Assembly (NCBI RefSeq): GCF_030397665.1
Contig: NZ_JAPUBT010000001.1
Location: forward strand, 248,001-312,000
Origin: Janthinobacterium sp. SUN073
GTDB lineage: Bacteria > Pseudomonadota > Gammaproteobacteria > Burkholderiales > Burkholderiaceae_D
Reading direction: 5' to 3'
DNA length: 64,000 nucleotides
In this document: positions 56,012-64,000 of the stretch, in pieces
How the letters are laid out: each line of letters begins with the position of its first letter
Numbering within the stretch: position 1 is the stretch's first letter
Made by a program: the position numbers and the translations under genes
The notes under the pieces: model-generated
Seen by the model: only the letters and a program-made list of their open reading frames with translations
Databases searched by the model: none
What the model was told of the DNA's origin: nothing

Positions 56012-57187
56012 TCAACTGACACGCTCGTAGCCGCCCAGCACGCCCTGCTTCGACAAGACCCATTGCCACAGCTGCAAGTCGCGCGCGCGGAAGGCACCGG
56101 CGCAGGACAGCAAATAGTATGACCACATGCGGTGGAAGCGCTCGCCCAGCTGGGCGGAAAAACGCGGCCAGGCCTGCTCGAAATTGGCGTGCCAGGCCAT
56201 CAGGGTCTTGTCGTAATCGGCGCCGAAGTTATGCAAGTCTTCAGCGACAAACAGATCGTCCATGGCGTCGCCGATCTGGCCGATCGACGGCAAGTCGCCA
56301 TTCGGGAAGATGTATTTGTCGATCCACGGGTCGCACGCGGATTGCCGCTTGTTCTTGCCGATCGTGTGCAGCAGGAACAGGCCGTCGTCTTCCAGGCAGC
56401 GGTGCGCCACTTCCATGAAGGTACGGTGATTTTTATGCCCCACGTGCTCGAACATGCCGATGCTGACGATGCGGTCGAACTTTTCATCGGTGTCGCGGTA
56501 ATCCTGCAGGCGGAAGTCCAGCTTGCCTCCGCCCGGCATGCCGCGCGCATACGCGACCTGCTCTTGCGAGATGGTCACGCCCACGCACTGCACCTGGTAT
56601 TTTTCCGCCGCATAGCGCATGAAACTGCCCCAGCCGCAGCCGATGTCGAGCACGCGCATGCCCGGCTCCAGCCTGAGCTTGCGGCAGATCAGATCGAGCT
56701 TGGCTTCCTGCGCCTCGGCCAGGTTGGCCGCATCCTTCCAGTAGCCGCAGGTATAGGTCATGCGCGGATCGAGCATGGCCGCATAGAAGGCGTTGCCCAG
56801 GTCATAGTGTTCCTTGCCCACCATCCACGCGCGGCGTTCCGTCTGCAAGTTGAACAGGCGCGCAGTCAGCGCGTGGAAGAGCAGGCGCATCGGGCGCACG
56901 TCGTCGGCCACCCTGGCGCGCAACAGATGGCAAAAGAATTCGTCGAGCTGGCTCGCATCCCAGTCGCCATCCATGTACGCTTCGCCCAGGCCCAGGTTGC
57001 CGCTGGCGAAGGCCCGTTCCGGCACGCCCGGTTTGCGCAACTGCATGTCCCAGGCGGCGCGGCCATTCAGGTGGATGTCGGCCCTGGCCAGCAATTCGGC
57101 CGCTTCGCGGGTCAGCCGCGTGTCGAGCTGGAGTTCAGTACTACCTGCTGGTGCTTGCTGTAATTGTGTCATTTGCTGCGTGTTCAT
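56012..57187 (-). CDS. cfa: Cyclopropane-fatty-acyl-phospholipid synthase
   Basis: A 391-residue methyltransferase. The N-terminal lipid-binding part has LGLGEAYMDGDWD; the core has HYDLGNAFYAAMLDPRMTYTCGYW, the SAM motif VLDIGCGWGSFMRYAA, GVTISQEQVAYAR and MFEHVGHKNHRTFM. It adds a methylene bridge to unsaturated chains of membrane phospholipids, usually on entry to stationary phase. rpoS is coded 5 kb away. Confidence 0.95.
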   Translation of the reverse strand: MNTQQMTQLQQAPAGSTELQLDTRLTREAAELLARADIHLNGRAAWDMQLRKPGVPERAFASGNLGLGEAYMDGDWDASQLDEFFCHLLRARVADDVRPMRLLFHALTARLFNLQTERRAWMVGKEHYDLGNAFYAAMLDPRMTYTCGYWKDAANLAEAQEAKLDLICRKLRLEPGMRVLDIGCGWGSFMRYAAEKYQVQCVGVTISQEQVAYARGMPGGGKLDFRLQDYRDTDEKFDRIVSIGMFEHVGHKNHRTFMEVAHRCLEDDGLFLLHTIGKNKRQSACDPWIDKYIFPNGDLPSIGQIGDAMDDLFVAEDLHNFGADYDKTLMAWHANFEQAWPRFSAQLGERFHRMWSYYLLSCAGAFRARDLQLWQWVLSKQGVLGGYERVS

Positions 57188-57395
57188 GCCCTGCCGCCTC
57201 CAGATGGTTGTCGGTGCTGGCGCGCCGGCACGTCCACTCAGAGGCCCGGCGGCGCACCAGCAATAAAATTATCTACCCCTCATCCGCATCTGGATAATGA
57301 AACATCATGGCCATTCATATCAAAATAATTGCTGCAAAATGATTTCAATAAATTATTTTATGGAAATATCTTATACAATATACCTACCGTAGAAT

Positions 57396-57420
57396 GAAAA
57401 AAGCCGCCCGTAAGGCGGCT
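57396..57420 (-). terminator. Terminator behind the JmjC/cupin-8 gene
   Basis: Stem agccgcc (57402-57408) and ggcggct (57414-57420), five-base loop, T-run on the minus strand. It lies 25 bases past the stop of the oxygenase gene. Confidence 0.82.
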
Positions 57421-57444
57421 GTTCGCGGCAAGTAAGACCCACAA

Positions 57445-58491
57445 TCAAAAGTCGTGATTCGGCGGATACTTGCTGTAAAAATCGTTATCCCATTTGAAGT
57501 TGGTAAACGCCACCGTCATCGATATGTCCAGCGCTTCGACAAAATGCCAGCAGCCGACGGGCAAAAACAGGATTTCGCCCGGAGCCAGCACGCATTCGCG
57601 CACCTGCACGTCGGCCATCAGCGGATAGCGCCGCAGGTCGATATCGCGCCCGTCGACGGGGGTAAAACAGTGGCGCTGGTTGTACACGCGCGCCACTTCG
57701 CAGGCGGCCATGATCCGCAGCCGCTTGCGCCCTTTTACCTGCGCCATGAAGTTGTTCGTCAAGTCGTGGTGGAACGGCGTCACGGTGCCGGCCGGACCAA
57801 ACCATAAGAATCCCGTGGGGCCATCATCCTGCTTCAGGTATTCGGGCAGCTGGCCGATATCGCCCCACAGCTCGCGCAGCGCCTGCCGGTTTTGCGAATT
57901 GTTGTTCGCCGTCATATAGAAATCGTTGGTCGTGCCGCTGCTCTCGACCAGGCTGGCGTATTCGCCAAAGGCCATCTTGCGCTTGTGCGCCACGCTGTTC
58001 ATTTCGTACTGGGCATCCGCTTCGCGGCCGAACTGTACTTCCACTTCGCGCTGCGCGTAGTGTTCACGAAAATAGGCCGAACTCCATTTTCGGATCGCCG
58101 GCCAGTCATCCAGCATGCCCGTGATGATCACGGGCTGATTGGTGGAATAGTATTCTTCCAGAAACGCTTGCGCCGTCAATTTGTCGCGGCGCGGTATCTC
58201 GGGCGAACGCATCTGGTTCAGCTTGCGCTGGATGTCGATCACCCAGTCGCGCTTGGCCAGCCGGTTCGACAGGCGCACGGCGCCGGCAAGATACGGGCTA
58301 TGCAACGCCAGTTCGATTTCTCGGCGCGCCAGCGGCTCCGCGATGCCGGCCTGTTGCAGCACCGGCATCAGCGCCGACGGATGGCTGCCCAGCATGAGGT
58401 TTTCCGCGATCCAGCTGCGCCACTCGCGGCTCAGCTCCGGGTCTTGCTTCTGCTCCAGCTGTTTTGCTCCCAATGTCGATACGGCCGCCAT
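57445..58491 (-). CDS. Cupin-8 / JmjC-domain Fe(II)/2-oxoglutarate oxygenase
   Basis: A 348-residue protein from ATG 58491, which has AGGAG seven bases upstream. After a helical N-terminal region (residues 1-110) the JmjC-like core begins QPVIITGMLDDWPA; iron ligands are His241 and Asp243 in TPFHHDLTNN and His316 in GCWHFVEAL; WFGPAGTVTPFH is typical for the FIH-like branch. Such proteins hydroxylate Asn, His, Arg or Lys in proteins. The target is unknown. It has its own terminator. Confidence 0.87.
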   Translation of the reverse strand: MAAVSTLGAKQLEQKQDPELSREWRSWIAENLMLGSHPSALMPVLQQAGIAEPLARREIELALHSPYLAGAVRLSNRLAKRDWVIDIQRKLNQMRSPEIPRRDKLTAQAFLEEYYSTNQPVIITGMLDDWPAIRKWSSAYFREHYAQREVEVQFGREADAQYEMNSVAHKRKMAFGEYASLVESSGTTNDFYMTANNNSQNRQALRELWGDIGQLPEYLKQDDGPTGFLWFGPAGTVTPFHHDLTNNFMAQVKGRKRLRIMAACEVARVYNQRHCFTPVDGRDIDLRRYPLMADVQVRECVLAPGEILFLPVGCWHFVEALDISMTVAFTNFKWDNDFYSKYPPNHDF

Positions 58492-58566
58492 TATCTGTCT
58501 CCTTTTTATATGCATCAGCGGCCGGACAGCATGCACCGTCCGGCCGCACCCTACCCTAACGACGCA

Positions 58567-60543
<1,977 letters not shown>

Positions 60544-60904
60544 GCTGTCTCCTGTTCAGGTTTGCGGAAATACCACTCTGTTTCAATAAAAAGCTACCCT
60601 GTGATTTTGTTTTTTGCAGTTGCAAGAACAGCATGCTGCTGAAAAAATAGGCGGTCAAGTGGTTTTGAAGTGGCCTCAAAGTGTGCAATACCACTTCGCG
60701 CAAAAAACGCGGCGGCCCAGGCGAACGGCGTGTTGTCCTACTGGACAATGAAAAAACGGCAGAGGGAGGATGCAAAAAGACGCTGGATCGGGAAAAGACA
60801 GACCAGTTTTATAACACGCTGCAACTGGTATTGGGGAAGCTTGCTGTGCCATTCAATACAGCGGCGGCGGGTGCCTGCCTGGCCACCCGCCGCGCTATGC
60901 AAAC
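60544..60904. promoter_or_regulatory. Chitinase upstream region with AAGTGGT/ACCACTT half-sites
   Basis: No gene is convincing in these 361 bases. The region is A/T-richer than the surroundings. Three related sites stand out: aagtggttttg (60657-60667), its inverse caataccactt (60686-60696) and aataccact (60569-60577). The first two form an inverted repeat about 40 bases long. AGTGGT-like half-sites are bound by HutC-type GntR repressors that respond to amino sugars, so this may be a GlcNAc-controlled operator. No such regulator gene is in the window. Confidence 0.5.
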
Positions 60905-62248
60905 TTATTGAGGCAAATCAAACACTGCCATGGATTCCACGTGCGAAGTATGCGGGAACATGTTCACCACGCCCGCCTTGCTCAGCACATAGCCCGCTTC
61001 CAGCGCCAGGATGCCGGCGTCGCGCGCCAGGGTCGACGGGCTGCACGAGACGTACACTATGCGTTTCGGCAACAGGTCGGGACGCACTTGCGACAGGCCG
61101 ACCAATGCCTGGCACAGGGCCATGGCGCCATCGCGCGGCGGGTCGACGAGGATGCGATCAAAACGGCCCAAGGCGATCAGGTCGTCCGTCGTGACTTCGA
61201 ACAGGTTGCGCGTCGAGAACGAGGTTTTTTCCGCCAGGCCATTGGCCAGCGCGTTTTCCAGCGCCCGCTCCGTCAGGGTGGTGCTGCCTTCGATGCCCAC
61301 CACTGCGCTGCCTTGCGTGGCCAGCGGCAAGGTGAAATTGCCCAGGCCACAGAACAGGTCGGCCACGCGGTCGGTCGGCTGCACTTCCAGCAAACGCAGG
61401 GCTTTCGACACCAGCACGCGGTTGATGTGGTGGTTCACCTGGGTAAAATCGACAGGCTTGAACGGCATCTTGACGCCGAATTCCGGCAGCAGGTAGTGCA
61501 ACTGCTTGTCCAGCGGATAGAACGGCACGGCCGTTTCCGGCCCTTTCACCTGCAGCCACCATTGCACGCCGTACTCGTCGGCAAAGGCTTTCAATTTCGT
61601 TTCATCGTCCGCCGTCAACGGCGCCATGATGCGCAAGACCATGGCGGTGACGTCTTCACCGACTGCCAGCTCGATCTGCGGCATCTGCTCGAAGATCGAC
61701 AGCGAAGCAATCAATCCACGCAGCGGCAGCAGCATGGCGGATATGTGCGGTGGCAAGATTTCGCAGCTATCCATGTCGGCAACGAAGGCCGATTTCTTTT
61801 CATGGAAGCCCACCAGCACGGCATCCTTCTTCTTGACGTGGCGCACGGACAGGCGCGCGCGGTAGCGGTAGCCCCAGGTCGGGCCATACATGGGACGCAT
61901 GATGCTTTGCGGACGCACCTTGCCGATATGCCACAAGTTATCTTCCAGCACGCGCTGCTTGATCGCCACCTGCGCCGACGGCTCCAGATGCTGCATCGAG
62001 CAGCCGCCGCAGTTATCGAAATGCTTGCACTTGGGTGTCACGCGCATGGACGATTCGCGGTGCAGCACCGTCATGCGGGCCATTTCCCAGTTCTTCTTTT
62101 TCTTGTACGTCACAAAGCTGACGCGCTCGCCCGGCAATGCGCCTTCGACAAACACGACCTTGCCCGGCGAGCCGTCTTCGTTCTCAATATGGCCAACGCC
62201 ACGGGCGTCCATGTCGAGCGATTTGATTTCGATGATATTTTCTTGCAT
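60905..62248 (-). CDS. rlmD: 23S rRNA (uracil-1939-C5)-methyltransferase RlmD
   Basis: A 447-residue enzyme from ATG 62248. A TRAM domain comes first (ENIIEIKSLDMDARGVGH); the 4Fe-4S cysteines are in CKHFDNCGGCSMQH and the later DSCEILP; the SAM motif is VADLFCGLGNFTLPLA; the catalytic cysteine is in YVSCSPSTLARD, the last family signature. It methylates U1939 of 23S rRNA. Confidence 0.96.
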   Translation of the reverse strand: MQENIIEIKSLDMDARGVGHIENEDGSPGKVVFVEGALPGERVSFVTYKKKKNWEMARMTVLHRESSMRVTPKCKHFDNCGGCSMQHLEPSAQVAIKQRVLEDNLWHIGKVRPQSIMRPMYGPTWGYRYRARLSVRHVKKKDAVLVGFHEKKSAFVADMDSCEILPPHISAMLLPLRGLIASLSIFEQMPQIELAVGEDVTAMVLRIMAPLTADDETKLKAFADEYGVQWWLQVKGPETAVPFYPLDKQLHYLLPEFGVKMPFKPVDFTQVNHHINRVLVSKALRLLEVQPTDRVADLFCGLGNFTLPLATQGSAVVGIEGSTTLTERALENALANGLAEKTSFSTRNLFEVTTDDLIALGRFDRILVDPPRDGAMALCQALVGLSQVRPDLLPKRIVYVSCSPSTLARDAGILALEAGYVLSKAGVVNMFPHTSHVESMAVFDLPQ

Positions 62249-62380
62249 AGCGATCAATAGGTAAGAGTGGGCCAGGACGCAGGGCCGCGCTGGAACTTGA
62301 AAGAATGGGGGAAAGGTCAGGCGCCGCGAGCGGGGCGTATGATAGCAGATGCGGCCCCGGAATTACCGGGAGCGGGCGTC

Positions 62381-63412
62381 TTACAATAACGAGTCGCGCA
62401 CCACGCCGCGTGCCGCCATGGCACGTTTGAGTTTAATCAGGGCTTCCTGCTGGATCTGGCGCACGCGTTCGCGCGTCACGCCCATTTCTTCAGCCAGGGT
62501 TTCCAGCGTGGCCGGATCGTCGTTGTCCAGGCCGAAACGGCGCATGATGACCACGCGCTGCTTGTCGGGCAGCTTGGTCAGCCAGTCGCGCACCAGCACC
62601 GTCATTTCATGGTGTTCCGCGCGCGCGTCGGGGCTGTCTTCGCTGGCGCCGGGCAGCATGTCCATCAGCGACGATTGCGGATCGTTGTCGAGCGGCGCGT
62701 CGAGCGAAGTGGCGTGCTCGGACAGGGCCAGGATATCCTGCACCTCTTCCACGGGACGGCCCACCAGGTGGGCGATGTCTTCCGCGGTGGCATCCTTGCC
62801 ATCGTGGTGCTGGGCTTCCAGGTGGTATTTGCCGCGCAGGATCTGGTTCAGTTCGCGCACCATGTGCACGGGCAGGCGCACCGTGCGCGCCTGGTTCATG
62901 ATGGCGCGCTCGATGCTCTGGCGTATCCACCAGGTGGCATAGGTGGAAAAACGGAACCCGCGTTCAGGCTCGAACTTGTCGATGGCCCGCATCAGGCCGA
63001 TATTGCCCTCCTCGATCATGTCGAGCAAGACCACGCCGCGGTTGATGTAATGCTTGGCGATCGACACGACCAGGCGCAGATTGTGCTCGATCATGGTTTG
63101 CCGGGCCTCGAAATTGCCCTGCTTGGCCAGGGTGGCGTAATGCACCTCTTGCACCGCCGTCAGCAATGGCCGCGTGCCGATCTGGTTCAGGTAGTGCTGC
63201 GTGGTATCGGTCGACAGCTCGGCCGCCAGCACCTTTTTCAGTTCATCGACACTTTCGACCAGCACGCTGACGCTGGCCACCTCGCCGCCCTCGCCCGCGT
63301 CGACGGCATCAACACCGTCGAGTTCGCCGGCATCGTCCGTCACGACTTCGTCTGCCCCGTCTTCCGGCAGTTCCGGCTCATCGTCCAGCTGATCGTGCGG
63401 CGCGTGTGTCAT
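62381..63412 (-). CDS. rpoS: RNA polymerase sigma factor RpoS
   Basis: A 343-residue sigma-70-type factor. It has an acidic N-terminal region of about 55 residues, region 1.2 ([20 protein letters not shown]), region 2 ([33 protein letters not shown] and [19 protein letters not shown]) and region 4.2 ([19 protein letters not shown]). It drives the general stress and stationary-phase response. It lies eight bases behind nlpD; rpoS promoters usually lie within nlpD. Confidence 0.97.
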   Translation of the reverse strand: MTHAPHDQLDDEPELPEDGADEVVTDDAGELDGVDAVDAGEGGEVASVSVLVESVDELKKVLAAELSTDTTQHYLNQIGTRPLLTAVQEVHYATLAKQGNFEARQTMIEHNLRLVVSIAKHYINRGVVLLDMIEEGNIGLMRAIDKFEPERGFRFSTYATWWIRQSIERAIMNQARTVRLPVHMVRELNQILRGKYHLEAQHHDGKDATAEDIAHLVGRPVEEVQDILALSEHATSLDAPLDNDPQSSLMDMLPGASEDSPDARAEHHEMTVLVRDWLTKLPDKQRVVIMRRFGLDNDDPATLETLAEEMGVTRERVRQIQQEALIKLKRAMAARGVVRDSLL

Positions 63413-63420
63413 TGCTTTAC

Positions 63421-64000
63421 CTAACGGTTAGGCAGGAATTTCGAAGGGTCGACAGGCTTGCCCTGCTGGCGGATTTCAAAGTGCAGCTTCACGCGGTCGG
63501 CATCGGAATCGCCCATTTCGGCGATGGCCTGGCCTTTGTTGACGTTCTGCCCTTCCTTCACCAGGATGCTGCGGTTATGCGCATAAGCCGACAACAGACT
63601 ATTACTGTGCTTCACGATGACAAGATTACCATAACCACGGATTCCGCTCCCGGCATACATGACTTTTCCCGCGCCGGCCGCCACCACCTGCTGGCCCGCC
63701 TTGCCCGCGATATCGACGCCCTTGTTCTTGCCTTCGTCGAAAGTGCCGATGACCTTGCCTTCGGACGGCCACATCCAGCTGATCTTCTCGTCGCCAGGCG
63801 CCGATGCGGCAGGGGCTGCCGCGGCGGCGGCCGGTGCGGCGGCGACAGCTGCTGCCGGCGCTGGCGCAGGCTTGGCGTCGGCACTGCCGCCATCGGCGCG
63901 CAATTCGGCCAGAGTGGCGTCGGAATACGCGCGCTTCTCGCCGCGCGGGCCGGTTTTCTTCGGCACGACGGGTGCGGCCGGCTTGGTTTCCGTCACCGGC
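63421..64000 (-). CDS. nlpD: NlpD-like murein hydrolase activator, C-terminal part (gene continues beyond the right edge)
   Basis: About 193 C-terminal residues are visible: an Ala/Pro-rich linker then a LytM (M23-fold) domain, [31 protein letters not shown] and [19 protein letters not shown]. The catalytic positions are altered: the usual HxGxD first histidine is Asn (NKGVD) and the usual HxH is KLH. This fits NlpD, which activates the amidase AmiC rather than cutting the wall itself. The signal peptide and LysM domain lie outside the window. Confidence 0.92.
   Translation of the reverse strand, partial: PVTETKPAAPVVPKKTGPRGEKRAYSDATLAELRADGGSADAKPAPAPAAAVAAAPAAAAAAPAASAPGDEKISWMWPSEGKVIGTFDEGKNKGVDIAGKAGQQVVAAGAGKVMYAGSGIRGYGNLVIVKHSNSLLSAYAHNRSILVKEGQNVNKGQAIAEMGDSDADRVKLHFEIRQQGKPVDPSKFLPNR

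Noticed and set aside
60681..60911. Small plus-strand frame of 76 codons in the chitinase upstream region
   Set aside because: It starts with GTG without a ribosome site, overlaps rlmD and shows no recognisable fold.

Overview
The window looks like a chromosomal piece of a high-GC betaproteobacterium of the Oxalobacteraceae, close to Janthinobacterium, Massilia or Duganella. This rests on the conserved order ndk-rlmN-pilW-rodZ-ispG-hisS-yfgM-bamB-der-hfq-hflX-hflK-hflC-hisZ-purA, on the nlpD-rpoS pair, on chitin degradation, and on the codon use. No phage, insertion sequence, CRISPR array or rRNA operon is visible. The genus is an inference; the gene order and protein families are read from the sequence.

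Left edge (1-5.2 kb): the 5' part of a type VI secretion gene, tssM, which runs off the window, then a membrane-anchored M15 peptidase resembling TagX, a one-helix hypothetical protein, an alpha/beta hydrolase and a small protein of unknown fold. From 5.3 to 18.6 kb four identical tRNA-Asn(GTT) genes lie in the same orientation, each with its own promoter and terminator. Between the first two is a 12-kb mixed segment: a GntR regulator convergent with an AzgA-type purine permease, GtrA, a three-subunit FAD/cytochrome c dehydrogenase operon joined by ATGA overlaps, a frameshifted methyltransferase gene, a coupled GNAT / aspartyl hydroxylase / sulfotransferase operon, and two alpha/beta hydrolases.

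18.7-37 kb: an aromatic/aspartate aminotransferase, uvrB, a paired palindromic repeat, an SdpR/SdpI-like repressor and membrane protein with a readable operator, DUF3224, an AraC regulator, then a complete four-carbon sugar acid operon (MFS transporter, ltnD, otnK, otnC, otnI, denD) under a divergent FadR-type GntR regulator. Its enzymes should take L-threonate and D-erythronate to dihydroxyacetone phosphate. After it come a flavin reductase, an AI-2E-family permease, a glutathione transferase and a coupled GNAT / WD40-like / NIPSNAP operon.

37-54 kb is a housekeeping block, all on the minus strand: purine salvage and synthesis, HisZ, HflKC, HflX, Hfq, Der, BamB, YfgM, HisS with a histidine-rich tail, IspG, RodZ, PilW, RlmN and Ndk. 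54-64 kb holds a BI-1 family protein, a cfa-lysR pair, a JmjC/cupin-8 oxygenase, a lipoprotein GH18 chitinase with two small chitin-binding modules and threonine-proline linkers, rlmD, rpoS and the 3' part of nlpD, whose LytM domain looks catalytically degenerate.

No single locus proves a new system. The best candidates for something undescribed are the GNAT/hydroxylase/sulfotransferase operon with its divergent broken methyltransferase, the dispersed tRNA-Asn copies that bracket an accessory segment, and the GNAT/WD40/NIPSNAP operon.
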